Assembly: GCA_018260275.1 (NCBI GenBank)
Contig: JAGLBK010000012.1
Span: forward strand, 1 to 22,499
Direction: 5' to 3'
Origin: Deinococcus sp.
GTDB taxonomy: Bacteria; Deinococcota; Deinococci; Deinococcales; Deinococcaceae
Length of the DNA stretch: 22,499 nt
Each line of letters starts with the position of its first letter. The first letter of the stretch is position 1. Below the pieces are notes generated by a model. That model worked only from the letters and a program-made list of their open reading frames with translations, did no database searches and was not told the origin of the DNA. Made by a program: the position numbers and the translations under genes. Shown piece after piece: positions 7,419 to 15,017 of this stretch.

Positions 7419-8639
7419 TTACTTCAGGTTCTTGTTGCCTTCCGCGCTAATCGCTTCCAAGGCCTGTTTGCTGGTCTGCTGGCCCAGCAGCACTTTGACA
7501 ATCTGGTCACGAATAAACGTATTCATTTTTGCCATCGCAGGATTTGACCAATCCTTACCCACATAGCTGGGCGTAATTCCCAGGTCGCTCTGGTAAATGG
7601 CAATTTCGTCATCAAAGGTGCCGTACTTGATGCCTTTGGCATCCTTGCGGGCTGACAGGGTCATGTTGTCCTTACTAAAGGCGATATTGATATCCTTGCT
7701 AGTTATCCACTGGATAAATTTGGCGGCTTCGGCGGTGTTTTTGCTGTCTTTGAAGCCCATGACGAACTTGCCGCCCGGTACGGTGCTACGGATTTTGTCT
7801 TTAGGCAGGGGTGCGACACCCCACTGGAAATTCTTGATTTGGCTCATCTGGGTCAGGTTCCAGTTGCCGCTCATATACATAGCACTTAGGCCGCTCTTGA
7901 ACAGGCTGGAAGGGTCCTCGCCGGATAACCACTGGCTTTTGGGAATCAGACCATCCTTGACCAGGCCAGCAAAGAAATCTACGGCCCGTAGGGATTGTGG
8001 ACTGTCAATCGCCATCTTTTTGCCGCTGGGATCAATGTAACGGCCACCAGCTTCGTATACCAGGGTGCTGAAGCGGTAGGTGGTGTAATCAAAGCTCAGT
8101 CCAAAGCGGCATTTGCTATTTTTCGTGACCTTGTCCAAGGCACTGCGCCACTGTTCCCACGTCCAGGGCCGCGAGGGGTTGGTGGGCACAGTAACTTTGG
8201 CCTGGGCAAAGCAGTCCTTGTTGTAAAACAGACCGTTGGCGGTTACGTCCAGGGGTGCGCCGATGACCCGACTGCCCTTTTTGATATAAGGCACCTGCGA
8301 ACTCAGAAATTGATTGGCAAAGGCGTTGCCGTCCGTGAATTTACTCAGGTTAAGGGCGACTGGGTCAAGTTCGGCGATGTTGGCTGTCACTACCCGAGCC
8401 ACATCTGGTGGGGTTTTACCAGCCACCATTAGCTGTAATTTCTGGGTTAGCTGTTGAAAAGGCACATAGGTGACCTGGACGTTGATGTCCGGGTTGGCCT
8501 TTTCATACATCTGGACGTACTTGTCAAAAATAGCCTGCTCGGTGGGGGCTTCGGTGAACCACACCACCTGAAGGTCGGTTTTGGCCTGCGCGGTGCTGGC
8601 GAGGGCGAGGGTGACAAACATGGCCGCAAATCGTTTCAT
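7419..8639 (-). CDS. ABC transporter sugar-binding protein (extracytoplasmic, CUT1 family)
   Basis: This is a substrate-binding protein of 406 residues. The signal peptide is MKRFAAMFVTLALASTAQA, with predicted cleavage after A-Q-A before KTDLQ; there is no lipobox Cys at the site. The mature part has the family pattern: an N-terminal strand LQVVWFTEAP, YEKANPDINVQVTYVPF, the WTWEQWRSALDKV block near residues 139-155, and AAKFIQWITSKD late in the chain. It would deliver its sugar to the two permeases encoded next. A strong ribosome site (AGGAGGAG) precedes the ATG, and the ATG overlaps the GH31 stop by 4 nt. The strong site plus the downstream hairpin suggest high expression. Ligand specificity cannot be read from sequence. 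Confidence 0.92.
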   Translation of the reverse strand: MKRFAAMFVTLALASTAQAKTDLQVVWFTEAPTEQAIFDKYVQMYEKANPDINVQVTYVPFQQLTQKLQLMVAGKTPPDVARVVTANIAELDPVALNLSKFTDGNAFANQFLSSQVPYIKKGSRVIGAPLDVTANGLFYNKDCFAQAKVTVPTNPSRPWTWEQWRSALDKVTKNSKCRFGLSFDYTTYRFSTLVYEAGGRYIDPSGKKMAIDSPQSLRAVDFFAGLVKDGLIPKSQWLSGEDPSSLFKSGLSAMYMSGNWNLTQMSQIKNFQWGVAPLPKDKIRSTVPGGKFVMGFKDSKNTAEAAKFIQWITSKDINIAFSKDNMTLSARKDAKGIKYGTFDDEIAIYQSDLGITPSYVGKDWSNPAMAKMNTFIRDQIVKVLLGQQTSKQALEAISAEGNKNLK

Positions 8640-10873
8640 AACTCCTCCTGACGAATAAGGGGAAAAAACAGTTGATAGGAATGGGCGGTATCAGCTTGCC
8701 CTGCGAGGTCGCCCGTTACGTGCAAGGGACGCCCATCAGGGACCGCCACGCGTACCTGAAGTTGCTTGAAAGGGGGTTGATAGGCCGCATGCAGCACTTC
8801 ACTTTGGAGTTCCAAATGTTCGCTGTTGCACCGGAGAGTAAACCGAATGGCTGTGTACTGACCCCGCTGGTGCCCCAGCGTCTGCCCGTCGTCCTCATAC
8901 AGTGTGAAGGTGGTTTTACTGTCCTGGCCAGGATACAGCAGCAGGGTGCGCTCGATATCAAGCTCTGGGGCGATGTAAGGCGTGACAGGCCCCAGTGGCA
9001 CGATTCCACCTGCTCGCACCAGCAGCGGTGTCAGTTCCAGCGGGGCCGCAGCGGTAAAGGCTCCCGCGTACTTTTGCCCACTATGGAAGTCGTACCACTC
9101 TCCCGGCAACGTGCGAGTGAACTCACGTTCACCTTCAGCCATTTGCGGAAAGTACAGTGACGGCCCCAGTAGCGCATCAAATCCAGGGTCACTAAGGAGT
9201 TCGGGAAACTCGTACAGCAGCGGGCGCTGAATTGGTGCGCCAGTCTGGGCGTGCTCGTAAAACAGGCTATATAGGTAAGGCAGCAGGCGGTAGCGCAGCC
9301 GAATGGCCTCCCGCGCCGCGCCCTCAGTTTCGGGATGGCTCCAGGGCTCTGTAGGCGGATTTTTCCACGAGTGAATGGAGAATCGCGGATAGCTGACCGC
9401 GTGCTGTATCCAGCGCAGCAGCAACTCGGCTCCCGGTGCGTCCCCTACAAAGCCGCCCACGTCGTGCCCGTTGCTGGCATACCCGCTAAGGCCCAGGCCC
9501 AGGCCAATGGCAGTGTTGAATTTCAGGTTGTTCCAACTGGTAATGTTATCGCCTGACCACGTCTGGGCTAACCTTTGCACACCCAGTGAGGCCGAGCGTG
9601 TAATTAGGAAGGGACGTAAGCCCGTACGCTGCGATTGCTCACGCTGCGCCGTTGCCGAGGCGGTTGCCATTCCCAGAATCTGTTCGCTGGAGTAGGTGGG
9701 CTGGCCACTGACATTGTACATCGCCTCGTCGAGAGCGAATTCATTGTTGTCGTTCCAGACGCCATCTATCCCGCGTTCCAGGATTTCGCTTCTGACCTGC
9801 GATTGCCACCATTCACAAGCCACCGGGTTGGTAAAATCCAGCCAGGAAGCGTCGCCGCCCCAGAACATCGCCACCTGAGTTTCCCCAGTCTGGTCACGAA
9901 TAAAGGCCCCCTTTTCCTTCAGTGCACTGTATTTGGGATGCTCCAGCAACAGCGCGGGCTTGATGTTGGCAATAGTGCGGATACCACGTTCATGCAGGCC
10001 AGCAATCAGTGCATCAGGGTTGGGCACCGTTATGCGGTTCCACTCAAACACGAACCGCTTACTGTCATGCATGGAGTATCCACTAGAAAGGTGCATCCCA
10101 TCGCAGGGCACATCGCGGCGGCGCACCTCATCAGCAAAGCCCAGCAGCGCAGCAACCGGGTCGGGCGCGTCAGTGTAAGCCATGCTGGAAGCCAGATAAC
10201 CCAGTGACCAGCGCGGCGGCAGTGGCGGGCGACCCAGTAGCGTGGTCAGGCGGGAGAGCAGTTGTGGCAGCGTGGTGGCCGCCAGCACCACGTAGCGTAA
10301 CCAGTCACCCTGGACCTCAGTAAACGTATAAAGCCCGTTGTAGGCGTGACGCTCGCAGCCGCAGTCAATGACCATTGGTTGCGGCTGATCGTAAATCAGC
10401 GCACTCCAGACACCGCCGCGTTCGTTGACAATGGTGGGCCAGTGCTTGTACATTGGATCGCCTGTTTCGGGGTCATAGCCCAGGGCGTCACGAGGGGTCA
10501 AGGTATAACGCCGCCCGTTTTTCTGCAAAGGGCCGCTAACTTCGCCTAGGCCGTAGGTGTGTTCGTCGGGTGTCTGCACCCGCGTGTGCCGCAATGTACC
10601 CGCCCGTAAAAGTACATATGCCCGCTCAGCGTGGTCTTCCAAAAAAGGCTGTCCCTGGTAAGTCCAGGCAATTGCATACGGACTGTCCTGCGCGACAAAA
10701 GTCAGTTCTTCTGGCCCGAATTCGCTAATACTTTGCAGGCGAGTAGCCGGAAATGAGTCCCGTGGCTGAGTGCAGAGCGTCACTTGTACAGCCCAGGGCG
10801 TCAGACGCTCAATATGTGGCTCAAGCTGCGTGGCAGTTAGTGGACGATTAGGAAGGGTGGACGGAACAGACAT
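8636..10873 (-). CDS. GH31-family alpha-glycosidase, cytoplasmic
   Basis: This glycoside hydrolase family 31 enzyme (745 residues) is a retaining alpha-glycosidase acting on the non-reducing end. The order is N-terminal beta-sandwich, catalytic (beta/alpha)8 barrel (~220-560), C-terminal beta domains. The nucleophile is D375 in GVWNDNNEF (the GH31 WNDMNE motif) and the acid/base is D442 in TWSGDN; LSGYASNGHDVGGF is the usual following block. There is no signal peptide, so it acts after import. It is the first gene of the operon and overlaps the binding-protein gene. Plain alpha-glucosidase is the default family function; the uronate operon suggests a substrate containing glucuronic acid, which would be unusual for GH31. 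GAGG six nt before the ATG is a modest ribosome site. Confidence 0.88.
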   Translation of the reverse strand: MSVPSTLPNRPLTATQLEPHIERLTPWAVQVTLCTQPRDSFPATRLQSISEFGPEELTFVAQDSPYAIAWTYQGQPFLEDHAERAYVLLRAGTLRHTRVQTPDEHTYGLGEVSGPLQKNGRRYTLTPRDALGYDPETGDPMYKHWPTIVNERGGVWSALIYDQPQPMVIDCGCERHAYNGLYTFTEVQGDWLRYVVLAATTLPQLLSRLTTLLGRPPLPPRWSLGYLASSMAYTDAPDPVAALLGFADEVRRRDVPCDGMHLSSGYSMHDSKRFVFEWNRITVPNPDALIAGLHERGIRTIANIKPALLLEHPKYSALKEKGAFIRDQTGETQVAMFWGGDASWLDFTNPVACEWWQSQVRSEILERGIDGVWNDNNEFALDEAMYNVSGQPTYSSEQILGMATASATAQREQSQRTGLRPFLITRSASLGVQRLAQTWSGDNITSWNNLKFNTAIGLGLGLSGYASNGHDVGGFVGDAPGAELLLRWIQHAVSYPRFSIHSWKNPPTEPWSHPETEGAAREAIRLRYRLLPYLYSLFYEHAQTGAPIQRPLLYEFPELLSDPGFDALLGPSLYFPQMAEGEREFTRTLPGEWYDFHSGQKYAGAFTAAAPLELTPLLVRAGGIVPLGPVTPYIAPELDIERTLLLYPGQDSKTTFTLYEDDGQTLGHQRGQYTAIRFTLRCNSEHLELQSEVLHAAYQPPFKQLQVRVAVPDGRPLHVTGDLAGQADTAHSYQLFFPLIRQEEL

Positions 10874-10944
10874 AGATGCCTCACAGGAGTGGCAGAAGGG
10901 AGCTGGACATTAGGAGTGCCCGGACTAGGGCTAACCTTTTGAGC

Positions 10945-10990
10945 AATCTGATAATTTAGGAAACCGGTTCCCTTACTGTAGACACAAGGG
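10945..10990 (-). promoter_or_regulatory. Candidate promoter of the uronate operon
   Basis: On the minus strand, TCTACA (4/6 match to the -35 consensus) is followed after 18 nt by TAAATT (4/6 to the -10 consensus). The palindromic operator at 10959-10972 lies in the spacer, which would let a bound repressor exclude RNA polymerase. Both hexamers are weak, so the assignment rests mainly on position (about 80 nt before the GH31 start) and on the operator. Confidence 0.4.
10959..10972. promoter_or_regulatory. LacI-type operator palindrome
   Basis: GGAAACCGGTTCCC is a 14-bp inverted repeat matching its own complement at 12 of 14 positions, with a perfect AACCGGTT core. A central CG dyad is the hallmark of LacI/GalR-family operators. 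It lies between the divergent GH31 and LacI-family genes, so the repressor encoded at 11045-12061 probably binds it, controlling the operon and possibly itself. I noticed no second copy of this palindrome elsewhere in the window, but only by eye. Confidence 0.65.
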
Positions 10991-11044
10991 GCCTGCCGCG
11001 TCAATCTTGTAAGCATGCCGCACGGCTGGCATCCACAGAACCTT

Positions 11045-12061
11045 ATGTCATCCACCAGAAAAGCCACCATCTCTGACGTAGCGCGGGCTGCGGGCGTCTC
11101 TAGGTCAACCGTGTCTAAGGTGATGAATGGTACGCAGAAGCTTTCTGATGCTACCGAAAACCGCATCTGGGCAGCGGTGCGGCAGTTGGGTTATCAGGCC
11201 AGCCCACACGCCCGCAGCTTAAGCACGGGCCGCAGCCGGGCGATTGGGCTGGTTATCCTAGACATTCTGAATCCGCACTTCACTGGCATCGTCAAGGGGG
11301 CTGGGCGCGTGGCCCGCGAGCATGGTTACGCGCTCCTGCTGGCTGACGCTGAGGAAGACCCAGCGCAGGAAGAGGAACTGATTCGTACCTTGCAGGCCCA
11401 TACAGATGGTCTATTACTTGCCGGGTCACGCCTGCCAGACGATAAACTGCGTGCTCTGCATGGGCCTTTGACGCCTATTGTGACTGTGGGTCGTGTCCTT
11501 TCAGAGGTTCCTTCGGTTGTGGCAACAGAGGCCCAGGCTGCGCGTGAACTCACCCGTCTGGTAGTGCAATCGGGCGCACAACGTCCAGCGTACCTTGCTG
11601 GTCCATCTTTCTGGGTCAACAGTCAGCGTACACAGGGCTACCTTTCGACCATGATGGAATTGGGCCTGACTCCAGCGGTTATTTCACTTCCTGGCGTTGA
11701 TTTACAAGGGGGTGCAGTGGCTGTGCACTCTCTAGCAAGCCACACCCCGCCACAGTCGCCGGAGTTCCCTGACGCTCTTATCTGCTACAACGATATTGTT
11801 GCGACAGGCGTTATTGGAGCGCTTGGACAACTGAATCTGAAGGCTCCAGATGATGTACAGGTTGTCGCCTTTGGCCCAGAAAATCCACTGCTGTCCCACA
11901 TCACCCATGCCGAAATTCCCAGTCAGCAGCTGGGGGCAGAAGGGACAAACCTTCTGCTGCAAACCCTTAATGGTGAGCTACCCCCCCTACTCCATTTGGA
12001 GTTTCCAACGGCTCTGGCGCTAGGTACTACCAGCCTGAGCTACATCAGCCGCACCTCATGA
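11045..12061 (+). CDS. LacI-family transcriptional repressor of the uronate operon
   Basis: This is a DNA-binding repressor of 338 residues from the start chosen here. The N-terminal helix-turn-helix is TISDVARAAGVSRSTVSKVM (residues ~8-27), followed by the hinge helix region ARSLSTGRS (~56-64) that inserts in the operator minor groove. The rest is a periplasmic-binding-protein-like ligand domain (AIGLVILDILNPHFTGIV, then LICYNDIVATGVIGAL). I use ATG 11045 (MSSTRKATISDVAR) rather than ATG 11015, since the HTH normally starts within ~10 residues of the N-terminus; neither has a strong ribosome site. It is divergent from the operon with the candidate operator between them. The inducer is probably a uronate or pathway intermediate, which is inferred from context only. 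Confidence 0.88.
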   Translation: MSSTRKATISDVARAAGVSRSTVSKVMNGTQKLSDATENRIWAAVRQLGYQASPHARSLSTGRSRAIGLVILDILNPHFTGIVKGAGRVAREHGYALLLADAEEDPAQEEELIRTLQAHTDGLLLAGSRLPDDKLRALHGPLTPIVTVGRVLSEVPSVVATEAQAARELTRLVVQSGAQRPAYLAGPSFWVNSQRTQGYLSTMMELGLTPAVISLPGVDLQGGAVAVHSLASHTPPQSPEFPDALICYNDIVATGVIGALGQLNLKAPDDVQVVAFGPENPLLSHITHAEIPSQQLGAEGTNLLLQTLNGELPPLLHLEFPTALALGTTSLSYISRTS

Positions 12062-12123
12062 GGTTTGCTTGACCTGAAAATCCCCACAGTACATCTACGC
12101 CCCGTTAGATTTTTCGGGTAAAG

Positions 12124-12161
12124 CGAATGGCCAGAGAGTTAAGCTCTCCGGCCCTCATTCG
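12124..12161. terminator. Bidirectional hairpin terminator between lacI-family gene and T4SS-like cluster
   Basis: CGAAT, GGCC and GAGAG (12124-12138) pair with CTCTC, GGCC and ATTCG (12144-12161), with one mismatch, a 3-nt bulge and a TTAAG loop. It lies between two convergent genes, 63 nt after the LacI-family stop and 18 nt beyond the stop of the minus-strand small membrane protein. No clear T-run follows on either strand, so it would be a weak or Rho-assisted terminator. The rest of 12062-12178 holds no gene. Confidence 0.5.
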
Positions 12162-12178
12162 GTTGCCCTGAAGCTCTG

Positions 12179-12466
12179 TCACCCTATAGTGCGCCACTGC
12201 CGCCGCAGGAAAAAGCTAAGCAGCAGCACGTCCACGGTCAGGAAGACCGTCAAAAACCGCACAAGCTGCAGCGCAGGCGTGGAGAAAGAAGAGGGGGGCA
12301 TAACCAGCAGTTCGGCCACGCAGAACGCCAGCAGGGCCGAGAACAGGCCAGAGGGCACCTGACGGCGGCGTAGGGTTAGCCCCAGGGTGACAAGGCCCAG
12401 GAGCGCCCCCACGAGGCACCATAGACCCACCAGCGCCTCAGTGTGGGCACTGACCCAGGCGAGCAT
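12179..12466 (-). CDS. Small three-TM membrane protein downstream of the VirB10-like gene
   Basis: This 95-residue protein of unknown function has three hydrophobic segments (about residues 10-31, 40-56 and 67-87), a basic loop LRRRQ after the first and a basic C-terminus LRRQWR, so it is a compact inner-membrane protein. I start it at ATG 12466, where it overlaps the VirB10-like stop by one base (TGATG), with GGTGG upstream. A longer reading (139 residues) would overlap the coding C-terminus of VirB10 by 132 nt and is less likely. Translational coupling to the VirB10-like gene suggests a role in the same secretion machine, perhaps stabilising its inner-membrane part. I do not recognise the family. 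Confidence 0.6.
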   Translation of the reverse strand: MLAWVSAHTEALVGLWCLVGALLGLVTLGLTLRRRQVPSGLFSALLAFCVAELLVMPPSSFSTPALQLVRFLTVFLTVDVLLLSFFLRRQWRTIG

Positions 12467-14553
12467 CAGTTGCCACCGCCCAGGCCGATAATCAGCGTCA
12501 TGGGCGTGCTGGTGTTCACCTTGGCCGCCCGCGTAATGGACTGCGTGTTCTGCGGTAGGGTGAAGGTTTTTCCCAGTCCCCCAGCGAGAATCTGCCACAG
12601 CGGCGGCAGGGCACCCGTTGAGATACTTGCCCCTTCCCCCACGGCCACCACGGGCGCTGAAGATTTGTTGTCGAGCGCCGCCATAAGCGCCGTTTGCAGC
12701 GCCGATGCACTGTTCTGTGCCGCGTCAATCGCCAGGGTCGGTGCAGCGGGGATGATGGTGGCAGGCACGCCCTGAGTCAGATTTTTGCCTTCCAGGGTGT
12801 AGGCCAGCGCGTCCACGTCGCTCACTGTGCCATCTGGGGCAACGTAACGCCTAAACGACATATCCACGCGGGCCAGTTGCCCGTTGACCGTAGCTGACCC
12901 CACGAACGACCCACCATCTGCGGTCACGACCACCACAGGCACCGAACCGCCGGAGAGGGTGTAAATGGCCGTGACCAGTTGCACCGGAATCTGTTGCAGG
13001 TTGCGAAATGGCCCCAGTGCGCCCAGCCGCGAAGTAGGCACGGCGGAATCACTGCCAAAGGGGGTTTCAGACTGGGCCGCTTTGCCCTGGGCCTGAGTAT
13101 CACTTCCGCCCTGACCGAGCAGGCCAGTAGCGGCCACAGCCGGGGCCGCTTCCGCCGCAGGTGCAGTGGCCGTCACAGGTGCAGGCGCGGGCTGAGCGGG
13201 GGCCGGGGGTTTTGGACGTTCATACACCAGGCCCGAAGTCGCCTGACGGCGCGGCGGCTCGCTTTCAGCAGCCTGAGTCACCATCCCCAGCGGTGCGGTG
13301 ACCGAATCTCCAAAATTGCCGCCCTGCCTTGAGGCCGTCGTTGAGGCGCTGGCCGCTGGGGTGATTGAGGCCCGGTTGCCTGCACTCCCGCTTTGGGTCT
13401 GGGCCGTAGAAGAAGCAGGCGTGCTTTGTGCGGTGCGGCTGCTCGCTGCGGCACTTTCGCCCGTCCGCCGACCTGTAGCAGAAGGTTGAATAGACGCGCT
13501 GACAGAAGTTTCCGGCTCACTTTTCGGCAGATTCAGGAGCGCAGGCGTGACCGTTTGGGGAGGCACAGACTCTGTCTGCATGGGGGCCGCCGCCACAGGG
13601 GCACGCTGCACGGGAATGGCGGTCGGTGCAGGCGCGGCAAAGCTATCGCCAAAAGCAGGCTCAGGGGACGTTTTAACCGGGGTGTACACGTCCTGGGCAG
13701 GGGCCGCCCTCACAGGCTCTGGCGCAGGAGCGGGCGTGTAGGTGGCGACGGGTGGGGCGCTGACTTCCGGGGGAGGCGGGGTACTGCTGCTCCCTGTATC
13801 AAGCCCCTGGTCTGAGCCGCCGAACAGGCTTGGTTGGGGAGAGGAGGTGGACGTTGAATTGCCTGTGCTTGTCTCCCCTGTCGAAGTAGACCCACCTCCC
13901 CCTTGCTGATTGCTGCTCACCAGGGAGCGGCCTGCATCGAGGGCCGACTGCCCTACCTCGGTCACTTTGCGCTGCGCCGCGCCGATACGCTCAGGCACCA
14001 GCCCAGGGTCGGACGATGGATTAACCGCCAGCGTCTCCGTTTCCGTCGCTGCAGTTTGCGTAGCGGCCTCTTCTTTTTTCACCTTGTCGTTCAGGTTTGG
14101 GCGCGACATCAGGTAGCCCACTGGGCCGAAGACCAGCAGCAGCGCCGCGAGGGCGTACATGGGCGCTTTGCGCTTGTCATAGACGTACCTGCCGTTGACT
14201 TCGCGCATGGTGGCGGCCCGCTTGACCTTACGCCGGGCGTCACGTTTGGCCTGTGCCCCAGCGTTCGGCAAAGCGCCCTGGTCGCGGAAGGCGCGAACGG
14301 TGCGGCTGAGGTCACTAGCCAGCAGTGGGTCTTTAACCTGAACCCTTGCCAGAAAAGTTGGAAAGGCGTCGAGGTCATCTGGGCTAGGGACTTCCTCTTG
14401 AGTAAAGCCCAGGGCTTCCAGGCGCGGCACAAACCGGGCCAGCACGCCCTGCCAATTGGTGACCACTCCGGCAGGAGGCGCACTGAACGTCCCGGCCTGC
14501 TGAGGGGGACCTGCTTCCGGGGTTATAAAAGTGTCCTTGTCTTCATTTGACAT
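12466..14553 (-). CDS. VirB10/TrbI-like T4SS scaffold protein
   Basis: The 695-residue protein has the VirB10 layout: a cytoplasmic N-terminal part (~1-128) with a folded-looking segment at 33-95, one TM helix at ~130-149 (APMYALAALLLVFGPVGYLM), a very long low-complexity linker (~160-510) rich in Pro, Ala, Ser, Thr and Gln, and a C-terminal beta-rich domain (~514-695). In that domain IPVQLVTAIYTLSGG, a Gly/Val-rich strand region, RRYVAPDGT and the closing TPMTLIIGLGG parallel the VirB10 C-domain, including the late loop after a Gln/Ala helix. VirB10 spans the envelope and relays ATPase energy. Similarity is structural and weak, so the name is tentative. No clear Shine-Dalgarno site precedes the ATG. 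The T4SS genes diverge from it at 14630. Confidence 0.65.
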   Translation of the reverse strand: MSNEDKDTFITPEAGPPQQAGTFSAPPAGVVTNWQGVLARFVPRLEALGFTQEEVPSPDDLDAFPTFLARVQVKDPLLASDLSRTVRAFRDQGALPNAGAQAKRDARRKVKRAATMREVNGRYVYDKRKAPMYALAALLLVFGPVGYLMSRPNLNDKVKKEEAATQTAATETETLAVNPSSDPGLVPERIGAAQRKVTEVGQSALDAGRSLVSSNQQGGGGSTSTGETSTGNSTSTSSPQPSLFGGSDQGLDTGSSSTPPPPEVSAPPVATYTPAPAPEPVRAAPAQDVYTPVKTSPEPAFGDSFAAPAPTAIPVQRAPVAAAPMQTESVPPQTVTPALLNLPKSEPETSVSASIQPSATGRRTGESAAASSRTAQSTPASSTAQTQSGSAGNRASITPAASASTTASRQGGNFGDSVTAPLGMVTQAAESEPPRRQATSGLVYERPKPPAPAQPAPAPVTATAPAAEAAPAVAATGLLGQGGSDTQAQGKAAQSETPFGSDSAVPTSRLGALGPFRNLQQIPVQLVTAIYTLSGGSVPVVVVTADGGSFVGSATVNGQLARVDMSFRRYVAPDGTVSDVDALAYTLEGKNLTQGVPATIIPAAPTLAIDAAQNSASALQTALMAALDNKSSAPVVAVGEGASISTGALPPLWQILAGGLGKTFTLPQNTQSITRAAKVNTSTPMTLIIGLGGGN

Positions 14554-14559
14554 GCAAAC

Positions 14560-14565
14560 ATACTA
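14560..14565 (-). promoter_or_regulatory. Possible -10 element for leaderless transcription of the VirB10-like gene
   Basis: On the minus strand TAGTAT ends 6 nt before the ATG at 14553, and no ribosome site is visible. A -10 box this close to the start codon is the pattern of leaderless genes, which are common in Deinococcus. The same 77-nt divergent gap contains the direct repeat ACATAC (14558-14563 and 14566-14571) and the inverted repeat ACATA/TATGT (14566-14570, 14578-14582), which could be a regulator site. No convincing -35 is present. Confidence 0.35.
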
Positions 14566-14629
14566 ACATACCTAGCCTATGTGCTATTTTAACTATGCAA
14601 CTATCAAAGGTTGTAGGAGGTTACTAATC

Positions 14630-15013
14630 ATGGATGCACTCATTTCTCCCGTTTCCCCCGAGGCTTCGCTCTCTCAGTCCGTCAAGTCCAGTGCTGTGCC
14701 GAGCTTTCTGCTAAACCCGCTTTTCCATCTTGCGGTGCTGGCGGCGGCGGCGCTGCTTTTAAGCAACTTCGCGCTCGCTGCTGACGGTTTCGACCTCAGC
14801 AAATTGACAAAGGCAATCTGCACTGAGGTTAAGAAACTCACTGGAGCAGAATTGCTCGGCGTAGCCGCATTCGTGGTGGCTGTGATTTTTGGCTGGAATA
14901 AGGTTTTTGGTGACAGCAGTGCTTTCCAGGGTGTCAAAAACGCTGTGATTGGCGCAGTCATCATCGGGGCGGCAGGGACCGTCGCCACAGCTTTTGGTGG
15001 GGGCTGCGCGTAA
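14630..15013 (+). CDS. VirB2-like pilin subunit
   Basis: This 127-residue protein has the VirB2 architecture: a long N-terminal signal segment (hydrophobic ~31-50, ending FALA before ADGFDL, predicted cleavage after residue 50 or 51) and a ~77-residue mature part with two hydrophobic helices (~73-88 and ~104-121) separated by a short polar loop. VirB2/TrbC pilins have this size and layout and polymerise into the T4SS pilus. Start ATG 14630 is chosen because AGGAGG lies 9 nt upstream; the reading from 14579 lacks such a site. Only two Cys occur, C64 near the mature N-terminus and C126 as the penultimate residue, a possible disulfide. It is the first gene of the plus-strand operon; VirB3-like follows 4 nt later. 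Confidence 0.72.
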   Translation: MDALISPVSPEASLSQSVKSSAVPSFLLNPLFHLAVLAAAALLLSNFALAADGFDLSKLTKAICTEVKKLTGAELLGVAAFVVAVIFGWNKVFGDSSAFQGVKNAVIGAVIIGAAGTVATAFGGGCA

Positions 15014-15017
15014 ATTT

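Noticed and set aside
11015..11044. Upstream ATG at 11015 extending the LacI-family repressor by 10 residues
   Set aside because: It would place the HTH unusually far from the N-terminus and has no better ribosome site than the ATG at 11045.
12466..12598. 44-residue N-terminal extension of the small membrane protein into the VirB10-like gene
   Set aside because: The extension is hydrophilic, His-rich and fully overlaps conserved VirB10-like C-terminal codons; the internal ATG at the stop overlap is the natural coupled start.
13903..14550. Plus-strand frame of 215 codons opposite the VirB10-like gene
   Set aside because: Antisense to the VirB10-like N-terminal half; composition is Arg/Trp/His-rich nonsense, and the minus-strand reading has a coherent TM and domain layout.
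14547..14552. TTGACA, a perfect -35 hexamer on the plus strand upstream of the pilin gene
   Set aside because: No acceptable -10 lies 16-18 nt downstream (the sequence there is TACCTA/ACCTAG), and the hexamer is within the start of the VirB10-like gene.
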